From Bacidia rubella (Eukaryota; Ascomycota; Lecanoromycetes; Lecanorales; Ramalinaceae), in contig JAVTIF010000004.1 in assembly GCA_032158265.1 (NCBI GenBank), positions 1,922,001 through 1,986,000 on the forward strand: a DNA stretch of 64,000 bases. The letters are read 5' to 3'. Made by a program: the position numbers and the translations under genes. The notes below the pieces were generated by a model that had not been told where the DNA came from, made no database searches, and worked only from the letters and a program-made list of their open reading frames with translations. Below, piece after piece: positions 33,735-44,305 of the stretch. Positions within the stretch are counted from its first letter, which is position 1. Each line of letters starts with the position of its first letter.

Positions 33735-35087
33735 ATGAAACCTTCACTCCCCCTCCTCCTCCTCACCCTCACCCCCTCCATCCCCGCCTTGGCCCTCCCC
33801 CGCTCCGAAGTCGCCGAGACAGCAGACGGCAAAGTCGTCGTCGGAGATGGCGCCATCGCAGCTGTCGCGCAGGCTGAGAAGGCAGGTATAGCGGAGACAA
33901 ATGACGGGAAAGTCATCCTATCGCCACGCAAAAAGCCACTAGACGCTCCCGTCATGCCCTCCTCCCCCGAAGTCGACCTCGATCTCGATCCCCGCTCCGA
34001 AGTCAAACCAAAAATCGACATGAAACACCCGCCCAAGAACAACCACGGCGTCTACCCCCTCATTGAGGAGGACGAGTATGGCCGGCTTGTGGGGTTTAAG
34101 GTCGTCTGGAATGGCGACGAGCATGGGAATGGGTGGTTGGAGAATCATATGATGGTCCTGGTGGATAATGAGTGGATCGACACCGGCTTCCTCCTCGATC
34201 CCTCCGGCGGCGTCACTGGACAAGTAGATCCTCAAGCCGCATCCCTCCAAAAGAAATCCGGAGTAGAGGTCGCCGAAACACCCTCCGGCTCCGTCAACGT
34301 CCAGGGCATTGTATCAGCGATCGCCAACGGGCATGCTGCAGAGACGGACGATGGAGAAGTGCTAGTGGGGTCGGTAGGGGGAACACCAGTCATAGACGCC
34401 CTCGAACCGATTACTAGGACTAGGAGTTATGATCCTACGATCTGGACGGGCGGATCGCCTGGGGGGGCGAAGGCGAAGGCCAGATCCCTGGATGAGGTGC
34501 TTAATAATGAGTTCGGGCTACCGAGACCGAAGCCAAGGCCTCATATGAGTACGATTACGAGGGGAGGGGGCAGGTTTGAGAGAGCGGAGCCTACACAAAT
34601 GGTGGGGGTGGGGGTGGGGTATCAACATGTGCCGCCGCCGCATGGGCCGGTGCCTACACGTCGATCAGGGGGGCTGGGAATGGGGATGGGGATGGAGGCG
34701 AGGATAAATGGTGATGGTGGTGGTGATGGTGGTGAGGAGAGTGAAACCTTCGACCAACCCTTCCAACACGCTGAATCTGACGGCCGTGGTGGGTGGGTGC
34801 TTGTTATAGCGAAAGATGAGTTGGGACGGTATGTGGGGGTTGAAGGGAAGAGGAAACTTGATGCGGAGGGGAAGGGGGTTGTGACGGATAGGGGGGAAGA
34901 GGTCTGGGTTGATCATATGATGTTGATGGATACGGGTGTTTGGTATGATACTGGGTATGAGCTTGATAAGGAGGGGTGGATTACAGGGCAGGTGGTTGTT
35001 GGGGTGGAGGATGGGGGCGTGCCGGAGGGGGTAAAGGGTGTGAGGATTGTGGAGGGTGGAAGGCCTGTGAAGGGGATGGAGGGTTAG
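33735..35087 (+). CDS. Secreted protein with internally duplicated module (450 aa)
   Basis: ATG 33735 is chosen over the ORF start at 33408 because it opens a perfect signal peptide (MKPSLPLLLLTLTPSIPALA); the result is 450 residues. Two related modules of about 60-70 residues lie at about 105-165 and 352-422: each has D-E-x-G-R-x-V-G, then (D/N)HMM, then W(I/Y)DTG(F/Y)xLD, and ends in G-V/I-TGQV. A shorter repeat with ETxDGxV occurs near residues 28, 54 and 202. Linkers are Gly/Pro/Arg-rich and there are no cysteines to speak of. Family not recognised; an extracellular or wall-associated protein is inferred. The 5' half is C-rich and the 3' half G-rich to an extreme degree, including a GGT/GAT microsatellite at 34690-34735. 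Confidence 0.75.
   Translation: MKPSLPLLLLTLTPSIPALALPRSEVAETADGKVVVGDGAIAAVAQAEKAGIAETNDGKVILSPRKKPLDAPVMPSSPEVDLDLDPRSEVKPKIDMKHPPKNNHGVYPLIEEDEYGRLVGFKVVWNGDEHGNGWLENHMMVLVDNEWIDTGFLLDPSGGVTGQVDPQAASLQKKSGVEVAETPSGSVNVQGIVSAIANGHAAETDDGEVLVGSVGGTPVIDALEPITRTRSYDPTIWTGGSPGGAKAKARSLDEVLNNEFGLPRPKPRPHMSTITRGGGRFERAEPTQMVGVGVGYQHVPPPHGPVPTRRSGGLGMGMGMEARINGDGGGDGGEESETFDQPFQHAESDGRGGWVLVIAKDELGRYVGVEGKRKLDAEGKGVVTDRGEEVWVDHMMLMDTGVWYDTGYELDKEGWITGQVVVGVEDGGVPEGVKGVRIVEGGRPVKGMEG
34681..34740 (+). repeat. GGGGAT / GGTGAT microsatellite inside the coding region
   Basis: Purine-rich simple repeat (GGGGATGGGGATGG, then GGTGATGGTGGTGG) encoding Gly/Met/Asp in the linker between the two modules of the secreted protein. 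Likely length-variable between strains. Confidence 0.6.
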
Positions 35088-35284
35088 GGAAGAGAGGAGA
35101 GGGGGTTAGCTGTTTGGAGGTGGTGGGGGGAGGATGATAGGAGTTGTTAGGTAGATCGCTAAATTCGCATGATATGTATAATGACAATATTGTGAACGCA
35201 GTCGTTATTCCGGTCCCAGTATATGTTCGTGTTCTTTTTCGCTGTGAAGCTCTTGCGCCCAATGCAAAAAATATTGAGAGGCGT

Positions 35285-36812
35285 TTACCAGTCTCCACCG
35301 CAATCAAATCCTCCTGCGTCGAAGCTGTAGTCTTCATATCCACCACCGCAGTCGTAGGATTCTTCCGCAACGTATTCCTCAGCGTAGGTCTCTTCGGGTG
35401 CCGCGTAGTTGGTTTCTTCGTATGTCTGCTCGGCGGTGTAATCCTGTGTTGCGTACTCCTGCGTGGTATAATCTTGTGTAGAGTAGTCGGCGGTGGCGGT
35501 TTGGTCGTAAGATGCTTGATCGTATGTAGCGGACTGATCATAGGATGTCTGATTATAAGTCGTTTGATCGTATGTGGTCTGATCATAGGTGGCTGTCTGA
35601 TCATAGGTGGCTGTCTGATCGTAGGTAGCTGACTGGTCGTATGTGGCGGTCTGATCGTAGGTGGTGGTGCTGTCGTACGTGATGTATTGGCCGCTCTCGT
35701 CATAGTACCCGCCAGCGTTATTGTTGTCGTAAACGACTGCTCTTCTTGTCAGCACCCCGCCTCCAGTGAATGACATAGACCAAACACTCACCCCACACGC
35801 CATTAGCATCATAGTATCCTCCCTGCTGCTGCTCATAAAGATACGTGCCACCAGCACCAGCAGCCACGCCAGCACCACCGCCCATCATAGCAGCTTGTCC
35901 AGGTCTCATCCCACCCCTACCTCCACCTCTTCCACCTCGCATCGGCTGCCCATAGGGTCTCTGCCCTGGTGGGGGTGGCCTTCCGTACCCTCCACCATAT
36001 GTACCTTGCCCATTCATAGGTCTACTTCTTCCCCGTCCACCCATCGCCGACTTTGCGAGGATGGCGGCACCACCAGCGAGTGCACCTAGTCCGCCCAGCA
36101 TGCCCCCTTTCTTAGACGCTTTACCACGATCAGCTTGCTGAGCTTGGGGAGGCGGCGCGAAACCAGTTGAGAGAGGGCGTGGAGGTGCGCCAGCGGGAGT
36201 CAAAGGGCGCTGTGCTGGTGGGCCGGTGGATTGAGGGCGCTGAGAACCGCCGTAGGGCGAGAGCGTCGCACCGTACTGAGTGGGTGGTTGACCGTATGGG
36301 TTTGAAGTCGGGGGTCCGTATTGAGGGGTAATGGGTTGTTGGAAGTAGCAGTCTGCTGCTCCACACGTAGAGTCGCCTTGCGGAGCGCTTGTGTTTGGGA
36401 CTGGCTTTCGCTCGATGGTGGGCTGAATCGCGGGTTGGGCGGGTTGTTGTGCTGGTGATGGTGGAAGGTTGATTGCGCCGGGTGATGATGGCTGCGGAGA
36501 CGCTGCTGGTGTAGGATAGCCGGTATTGGCTGGCTGGTTGTTCTGCGTCGGCAGCTCCCACTGAGTGGCTCCAGTAGAAAGGTTTGCGTAGTACCACGTC
36601 CTATGTTGATCGTTCCACACTGCTTGCCAGCCATCAGGGAGCTAACACAGTGAGACTCGATTTTCCATCATGTATAGGAGGCCGCATGTTACCTTTGGAT
36701 ATTTTGGGAAAGTGGGTAACGAAGGATCTGTTGGAGGTGTGGGTAAAGCTTGCTGGGGGAAGTATGACTGCTGAGCAGAAGCTGGAGCAGGCGAGGGCGC
36801 GTAAGCAGACAT
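35285..36812 (-). CDS. WW-domain protein with tandem YDQ repeats (473 aa)
   Basis: Three exons, 36693-36812, 35792-36641 and 35285-35736, join in phase (introns of 51 and 55 nt) to 473 residues. Exon 1 is Pro/Ala/Ser-rich. Exon 2 opens with a complete WW domain at about residues 41-71: LPDGW ... WYYAN ... TQWELP, with both signature Trp residues, which binds Pro-rich ligands. The middle is Pro/Gln-rich, then Gly/Arg-rich (RGG-like). The third exon carries YYDESGQY and tandem YDQ(T/S)A units, and ends Cys/Gly/Asp-rich (CGGGYEDY). The WW domain next to a Pro/Gly-rich tail recalls yeast Wwm1, which binds the metacaspase, but this is a resemblance of layout only. No signal peptide, so cytosolic or nuclear. 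Confidence 0.8.
35581..35670 (-). repeat. 18-bp tandem repeat encoding (T)YDQ(T/S)A units
   Basis: About five copies of an 18-bp unit start at 35581, 35599, 35617, 35635 and 35653 on the plus strand (first two identical: GATCATAGGTGGCTGTCT). They encode six-residue YDQ repeats of the WW-domain protein; more degenerate copies extend to about 35500. Confidence 0.75.
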
Positions 36813-37976
36813 GATGAATATCTAGATTCAGCAGGGAAGAAAAGGTTGGGACACGTTTAAAGAGCAATGGAGGGGGGGAAGAGGGTGGGAACGAGCACAT
36901 ATTTGTATGGGTCTCAGACGAGATAAGCATCCTGCTTTTGGTACATCAATTGCTGTAGCAAATTGCCTAGAAGGTCTTTGTGGCTTGAGGCGCAATGCAG
37001 CATAGCTGAACAGTCGGCCTATACTGACCGTTTCGGCCGGATCATGTTGTAGCGACGAGTGACTTGAGGGGAGTATTTTTGAGTCGCAGAAGTTCTAGAA
37101 TGCCACCTCACATCACGCTAGTCCTGTTTGATAGAATTGCCAAGCCGCTACTGTCTTGGCAGGCTGTTTTGCGCAACAAAATCTCAAGCCACAAACGCAC
37201 CCGACACGTCGAAGGAACCGAGGCGATGGGTCGAGATCTTTAGTTCAGCTGCTTCATGTTGCATGTGGCTTGCTTCACATAACATGACTGGGTAAGGGAT
37301 TGGGCCTCGCAGGTGTCTTAGATGGGCAGCAGTCATGTCCGTGTTCGGACGATGAGACGAGGTGAACTTTCCCCTCACGTTCTGTTCTTGATCTTGCGTT
37401 AGATCTTTAGGTCATGTGGTTCAATGTTTCTGCATCTCCGACAAACTGACAAATATTCATTTCGTCTGCCAAAGATGGAGATCAACATCCGCGCTATTTC
37501 CGCAATCCAAGCTATAGTCGCTGGGATCACTTTACTATCAAAGTACGTCACAACCAGCGACGCGGCTCAAAATGTATCTCGCCTAGTGCACGTGATACAT
37601 GAAGCTGACTATTTCGCTCTCGGAGTGTCTAGGCGTCTAGATGTTTCGCAACATTCGAGACAGAGAGGCGTGGCAAGACGATCACATCTTCGTCGACTGG
37701 CGAAGATCCTAACGGCAAGACTGAGGGCGAGGCTGAACAGTTCATCATTGTATCCATCGGGTGCCGAATGGTTATTGTTGTGGGGTTGAGCGTGGCAAAA
37801 GCTCTGTCTTGACCCCATGGACGCGCCGTTTACCGTTGCGATACAGCTTTTATGTAGGCATGCCCTGGCCAGCCGGATGGTCGGAACGGCCCACTCTAAA
37901 TTCGAGCCTGGTTTGATGGAGCTCAAGTCTGGTTCGATGAAGCTGAGATTTAGGATCTTCTACCATCAAGCTAAAG
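36813..37976. other. Intergenic region, no supported gene
   Basis: Promoter side of the WW-domain gene and 3' flank of the 38 kb gene. A plus-strand ORF at 37424-37789 begins with a possibly amphipathic segment but has no recognisable domain or splice structure. Confidence 0.4.
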
Positions 37977-39067
37977 TCAAGATAAATGGATTGATGCCCA
38001 TGCTTGAATCAGCGTTGCTACAGTGGAGATCAAAGTCGACACCAAAATCAGGAGAGCGATCCAGAAGGTCCAGAATTGTTGTGGGTTGCGACGATCCCGC
38101 CAGAGCTGTGCCCAACTCACGGGCGGTGCTAAGAATACAACGTCATATATTTCCAGGAGCCTGTCTCGCCAGTGGTCAAACTCTTTAAGATTTAGAGATT
38201 TGGGACCGTCGTAGGGTCCTAGATGCTGAAAAGTCTTATTATGCTTCAGCAAGAGTGCGTTTGTCTTAGCATCCCACTGTGGGAACAGCAGATTGAGTGT
38301 GGTAATAGTTTCGCTCACCACCGTCGACGGTAGCGCACTATCAGAGCCGAGTCAGTGGAGAAAGACGCTTCATTAGTTTCGACCTACCAGTGAAACTTCT
38401 CAGTGTCCTGCGCCATAAGGTGATGCTGAAGAAACGCCTTGTGAGCGAAAATATGAAGGGTCCTTTCTCTTCGGTCCAGGCGCAAGTGATCCGCTAGGCA
38501 ATCAGTCCACTGGAGTTGTAAACCACAGATTTCGACCATGAAAACTGCGGTGAAAGATGGATGAAGTCGACTATCTTTCACCCCCAGTTCCCATCGCGAA
38601 GTTGGAAAAACCCTTTCAAGCAGTTCATTGACGGTCAATTGATCACTCCATACAATTACTGGTGTTTGAGGTGTTTGAAGTCTTAGGTGATGCGCTCTTA
38701 CATTAACCATGAAGAAGAGCCTGAGACTTAGGTCGATCATAGTGTCTAAGGTGCAGTCGTCGGTGGCGGGAAACAAACCCTTCAGCTCGCTGCGTAGATG
38801 TCCTTTCGAAGGTGAGCCACCGGCACGAATGACCCCTATGATTTGGAGCAAGTCTGCGTGACTCTGAACTATGACACTTGTCGCTGGTCTTGTTTCTAAC
38901 CATTTACCCAGACCTAGGGTTAACAGCTCGCGCTCATAGAAAGCGAAGTAGCTCTTGAAGCAAGCTAGGTCCCTTGGTGAGAAGGCTTGATTGAAGAGGG
39001 CCTGCAGAACTGTCGCCCGAGCTTCTGGGTCAAGCTTCCTATCTAAGGTCGAGGTTATCGATGCCAT
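37977..39067 (-). CDS. Fungal hypothetical protein with C-terminal membrane segment (346 aa)
   Basis: Exons 38388-39067 and 37977-38337 join in phase across a 50-nt intron (GTAGGT donor, TGATAG acceptor) to 346 residues. The C-terminal part is of a kind I have seen in many ascomycete hypothetical proteins: TLNLLFPQWD, then EFDHWRDRLLEIYD, then SWAQLWRDRRNPQQFWTFW directly before a hydrophobic helix (IALLILVSTLISTVATLI). The N-terminal 225 residues are soluble and helical, beginning MASITSTLDRKL; ATG 39067 is preferred to the ORF start 40 codons upstream. The single C-terminal segment suggests a tail-anchored membrane protein. No biochemical role is known to me; the family is common in accessory regions of fungal genomes. 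Confidence 0.75.
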
Positions 39068-39453
39068 TTTCAGAGTCACGCGCGATGGGTAAAACCGAAC
39101 TCGATGCTTGTCAGCATATACATAGATATCAAGCAAACTTGCGAGAGCATGGGCTTTTCGCGTCGCCAAGCGCAGATTCAGCCCCACGACCCCTGCATAA
39201 CCACGCCTGTCTCGGAAAACAGGTCACCGCATTGATTGGGCGCAACGGCGCTGGCTGGCCATTGCACAGCCTTCTTAGCGTAAGGTTGTATACGAGCCAC
39301 CTAGAGAGGTGGTCCACTCTTCCAGTCTTGTCTAAAGTGTTCACAAGCAGGATATGATACTCCAAGAGTCGCCTTCATGCGTCCAAAACATTGCAGATCC
39401 CTATAGAAGCATACAAACGACTTCAAGACCGCCATGTTGTATGGAAGGTGGCA
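39068..39453. other. Divergent promoter region, possible missed 5' exon
   Basis: Separates the start codons of the 38 kb gene (minus) and the fusion gene (plus). The frame of the latter is open back to about 39360, where a TGA closes it, and a TTGCAG acceptor at 39391-39396 leaves room for an upstream exon I could not place. Confidence 0.4.
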
Positions 39454-42400
39454 ATGGAAATACTGACTCAGCAGCCGAGTCCGGAACCGCCGTCGGAAAA
39501 TACGATTGTAAAAACGAGGATCGTTCTGGACAACTTGAAGATTTGGGAGTTCTTCAAAACTTTGCGAGCTCCGACTCATGATCCACTTCCACGGCGCGTT
39601 ACACGGAAGGCCAAGCCCGAGATTGGATTCGTCAAGCCCGCAGTACAAGTCGCTGGCGAGAACAGCACCACGTGTACTATCGATGGTCACCAAGCGATCG
39701 AAGTGCCAGTCAACAACTATGTGCTTCCAACAATGCCGATCCTCGCAAACCACGTCCACATCTGGGAGACCCAGATAAAAGAGCGTCTTGAGAACGAACT
39801 GCCTCTGCACTTACGATCGGAGCGAATTCTACCCCCCAATCTCTTCATGGTATCGGACGCCAAAGGCACGGTAGGCCCATGCATTGTCCTAACCTGCTGG
39901 GACCACAAGATCTGCAATAGTACCCATGGCAGGGAAAAGCTTCGGAGGACGGTTCAAAAGAAGTTGAAGAGTTTTGAATCGCTAAAGAAGTGTCCATACC
40001 CTTGCAAAGTAGTGATCGACACAATCGATCTACTAGCAGAGCGTAACAGTCTGAGTTTACCATTTGGTGACGAGGTGGTGGCAAGTCTCGATCATAATCA
40101 GACGACGTACGTGAGCCACGTCATCCGAGCGTGTTCCACAGGTCGAGAATGCACGCTCGGTGGAGTGATTCGAGTAGGTCGTCATGAGTATGGCCTGTCA
40201 ATAGCTCATGCGTTTTTTGAGTCCGATCGACCACTTCGATCTAGCTCTAGCAGCAGAGATACTAGAGAACATTCCGATGAATACTATCCCAGTGACACAG
40301 AAGAATCTATTTTTGATGGCTTCGAGCATTTCCAAGTGAAAGGACCAGTAGAGAAGACTTCCCAAGTACAGCCAGGTCAAGAACCTCAGAAGACCATGCA
40401 AGTACAAGAATGTACTACTAGATACGATGACGATGCGCCGCCGGTTCTGGAGCCTTCTCCTAATGACACTCGTACCGAAGGAACTCTTGGACACGTGGTC
40501 CATATCAGTACCCCTCGCAAACGTGGCGAAGGAGACGGTCATTTAGACACGGATTGGTCCCTAATCAAACTAGAAAGCTCTCTGCCAAGCCTGAGGAATA
40601 CCTATACCGATCCGCAGTCGGGGAGTGAGATCGAGCTGAGGTTTAAGCATTCAAACCAAATAATGCAAGAAGAAGGGGTAGTACGAGTCCTGGGTGGAAA
40701 AAGTGGTCTTCAAAACGCTACCCTTGGTCAACAAAGTCTCGCGATAAGAGTAGAAGACCGACAACTTCTGGTCTCGGAAATCATCTTAAAACAACCTCTA
40801 GGTGGGTGATCTATGATTCATGTTATCCTTGCTGCATCAGACCTAACTTTAAGCCAGTTGTGGGTGATTCAGGGTCCTGGGTAGTTCAGGGCAACTACGT
40901 CGTAGGCTGCATCGTTGCTGGTAGACACCTCTTGCCATTCGCTTACATGATACCAATGGGCGCGATTCTTAGAGATATTGGAATCCATGTTAGAGACGAT
41001 GACGTGGACTTAGAGGATCTTGAGTCAAACCAGTATACTAAAGCTTATCCGATAATTAGAGCCTCACTCTCCAACGCTGAGTCGAGTTACGCAAACCTGC
41101 ATAGGGTGTCAGAGATGTCGCATGGCCCAGAGCTTCCCAGTCTCAAGCGGCCAGAAGATCCTGCGTCGGCTCATGTAAGGCGTAGTCATAGCAACAACAT
41201 GATAGGTCGCCATGGCATTGATGAAATAAACACTGCGTGTGGGAATCAAGTAGGGTCTTTAAATGGTCGCGAGAATGCAACTCCGGAAACAGAGGCACAC
41301 CAAGGAGATCCAGTCTCAATCGACATCGAAGAGCGGGAAAGACTGGATGTTCAGGATAACTTCAAGGGTAAACATAAGGCGGCCTTTGAAGCCAGCATCC
41401 TCGGCCACAGTTTCAAGCAGACTACCCCAAAGTTGTCATCTGGAGACCCACATAGAGAGAAAGCTTCAGCACCTGCTGAGGTAGATACAGATCTATCTGG
41501 CTGCAAGCCACAAAAGGAGCAGCCTTCACTACCTGCAGATCAAGGTGTCGAAAAGTCGCCAGCCATACCTGTGGCTGGCAACGCGGGACCAGATAACTCT
41601 GCAATCAAAGTAGTGCCCATCGCTACTGCATGTTGCTTATCGCTCTTGCTCGCAGTTTTCGACGATACGATGGTCCCACCTGCAATCCCGACGATCACTG
41701 ACGAATTTGGTTCATTGAGCCACGTGGGGTGGTATTGCTCGAGTTATTTGCTAGCCAAATGTTTCTTTCAAACATTTTACGACAGGTATGCCAAATATTG
41801 CTTGATGCTGCTCGCTATAGCTAACATACTTGGTGTTCAGATTCTACAATGTTTGTTCCTCTAGAATCATCTACGTAGGCTCACTTCTCACCTTTGCCGG
41901 TGGGTTGGCTCTGTCGGGGTCGGCGTCGTCATCTGCCATCTTGATAGCCGGCCGAACACTTTGCGGTGTAGCGTCGATTGGTGTTACTTCAGGAGTATCT
42001 GTGATTCTCAAACCTAAGGTTCGATCCAATCATCGACCACTCATGCAAGGCATCCTGGGGAGCATGCTTCCACTTGGCTGGGTGGTTGGACCCTTGATAG
42101 GTGGTGCTTTAACAAAGCATGTAGGATGGAGATGGTGCTGTGAGTATTGGAAAACGATGTATTTGAAGCATGCTGATTTATTGACAAGTCTATGCAAGAC
42201 TTCCCCCAATTGCCATTATTGGTACAATCATCCTTTCTCCACTCGCCAAACAGGAGTCAGGAGAATCAGAGTCAGCAAAGAAGCAGCTTAAACATGTTTT
42301 CGAACGCGTGCCTTCCGCCAACCCTGTTGTGATTATAGTCCTCGTATATCTTTTCCCCCTCAACTGGGGTGGACTTAAATACGCTTGGGATAATTGGCGA

Positions 42401-43372
42401 ATAACCCTATGCTTGTCATTAGCCGCATTACAGATTTTTGCGCTTGGTATCCTCGGCCGTAGACGGAGGTCCGGTACGTCGGTGGATGCTTTTATTGAGC
42501 GCATTTACCCGATCATAAGCAAACCTTGGAAAATGAAAGCCTCAGTAGAATCCTTCTTTCGAGGCGGAGGGCTCATGGTATTCAATTACTATGTTCCAAT
42601 CTGGTTTCAAGGAGTTAAAAATGCAACGGCGCTTCGCTCTAGCGTGATGTTCCTGCCCTTCGTGCTGATCATGGTCATTGCTCCAGGAGTCTCCTCTGGA
42701 TTGTTGTCGCGAGCAAAATCCCGTGGCCCGACGATAATTCTTTGGATATCAGTCACATTCCTTTGTGTTGGCGCAGGATTGCTGACCGCCCTGACACCCA
42801 GCTCTGGCGCCACCGCATGGGTTCTCTATCAGATTGCTTACGGAATCGGTAACGGTTTTGGTACGAAATGGGGTTATATCACCTCCATCGAAAACTTACC
42901 GGGCCACGAAAAGGACGACGCCATTTCAGAAATACTGCTCATGTCACATGTCGGAGGCGCCCTATTCCCATCGATCGCGCAATGCATTCTGAACAACAAG
43001 TTTTTGGGGAGGCTACCAGCCAAGGTGCTAACGCTAGAGCTGCTAGAAAATCCGGGGTTTCAAATTGGAGCAAACAAAATTGGAGCAACTAGTCTGAAAT
43101 CTCGCCTTCCCATCGAATATTGGCACGTCGTACAAGGAGCACTCAGTGTCACGCTTACCACCACATGGTACATCAATGTTGCTACAGCTCTTATGACGGC
43201 GCTGGCAATTCTGATTTTGAACTGTGATTTAGCACAAGGTAAGGCACGTTTTTTACGGATGATGAATGTTAGGAACAACACCAACAGGGTAGTTGCGGAT
43301 CTGGAAGTTGGACCTGCCATGATGAATATAAGGGGAGAAGGCGCAATTAATCTGCGCTTGCTTAGTGTATAG
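39454..43372 (+). CDS. Trypsin-like (S1-type) domain fused to MFS transporter (about 1,252 aa)
   Basis: Exons 39454-40801, 40858-41785, 41841-42139 and 42189-43372 (introns of 56, 55 and 49 nt) have lengths that sum to 1,253 codons with every phase fitting and no internal stop. Residues 1 to about 510: an N-terminal helical region, then a trypsin-like fold with candidate triad His252 (GLSIAHAFF), Asp367 (DTDWSLIKL) and Ser454 (VVGDSGSWVV). About 510-700: hydrophilic linker. About 700-1,252: MFS transporter of the DHA2/TOXEFLUX type, starting at PIATACCLSLLLAVFDDTMV with FGSLSHVGWYCSSYLL, RTLCGVAS, GPLIGGALTKHVGWRWCF and a 12-14 segment layout. The GDSGSW motif and the first membrane segment lie in the same uninterrupted exon. 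The exact start (ATG 39454) is uncertain. Family functions (proteolysis, efflux) are known; any joint function is inference. Confidence 0.72.
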
Positions 43373-44305
43373 AAATGTGGGGTAATACTCCACTCGAATA
43401 AGCGTTACAATGACTGAAGAACAGGGGCTCGCTCTGCGCCAGTCTTTAAGGGGGAGGATTAATGGTTTGGAGTGGAAACAACAAGAATTTGTGGGATTTG
43501 TTAAGCGAGAGGTTTTCGTCACTGTTGGCTGTTTTAGGCGCTGGAATAGGTTTCTTGTATTCTAATTGGTGTAGAGTAGCTCGCCTGCGTAAATAGACGC
43601 CTGACATGGGCTTTAATTAGCATAATGGAGTAGGATTCAAAAAAAAAAGCACACCCTTTCCGCTCTATGCACACCCCTGGAAACGCTACATGCACACCCC
43701 CCCAGATATGTTGGTCATTTGGCAAGAAATAACCATTCTTGGACGATATGCAGCTACACAGACCAATCAGAGACCTTCACTGAGACCGCTGTCAGCTCCA
43801 AAAAGGCCGCATCTGGCTTCCCAACCCGCTCTGCAGCCAAATTCGGCTGGGAATTAACCACGAAAACAGCCACTCCGCCAAAACGGCCAGATGTCGCCAG
43901 CGTTATGCAATCCACTCTGCTGGTTCTCGGTGGATCTTATTCAACGTAAGGCTCGGGTGTCCAGTACCGCTCATCCCCAAAGCTAGTTAGCAATATCAAC
44001 CCAACAATGAGTGGTTCTGAGGTAGCAAAATGGAAAAGCCGCTCGAGGAGTTCGGGATCGTCGGCCGTAATTCGCAATTGTTCGACAATCCCTTGGCCTT
44101 CTCAAAAAGTCCACTCTACAATCTTGGTTCTAACATCTGGAGGAGTACATTGAAGATACAGGACTGAGGTTTCAGACCCGCATGATATTTTGACCGTTGC
44201 GTACTGACTGCATGCTTTCTTAGACCACTTTTGAAAGTCACTGTTTGGCAACTGAAGCCTTGGCTTCGCAGGCCTTTGTTCTGTAGTCGCACGAGGTGAA
44301 CCAAG
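43373..44305. other. Intergenic region with TGCACACCC repeats, no gene seen
   Basis: Contains three close copies of GCACACCC after an A10 run (about 43637-43700). The plus-strand ORF 43719-43949 and the minus-strand ORFs have no recognisable content; a degraded mobile element cannot be excluded. Confidence 0.4.

Noticed and set aside
37424..37789. Plus-strand ORF of 121 codons with a hydrophobic start
   Set aside because: No recognisable family, splice sites or composition support; possible relic only.
39301..39810. Minus-strand ORF of 169 codons
   Set aside because: Antisense to the first exon of the peptidase-MFS fusion, whose frame has recognisable domains.
40806..41114. Separate transporter gene starting at 41115 as the default reading
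   Set aside because: No stop codon ends the peptidase-like part before it, and retaining the 40802 intron would truncate that part before GDSG; kept only as an alternative.
43719..43949. Plus-strand ORF of 76 codons, possible transposon fragment
   Set aside because: No transposase motif, terminal repeat or second copy in the window.
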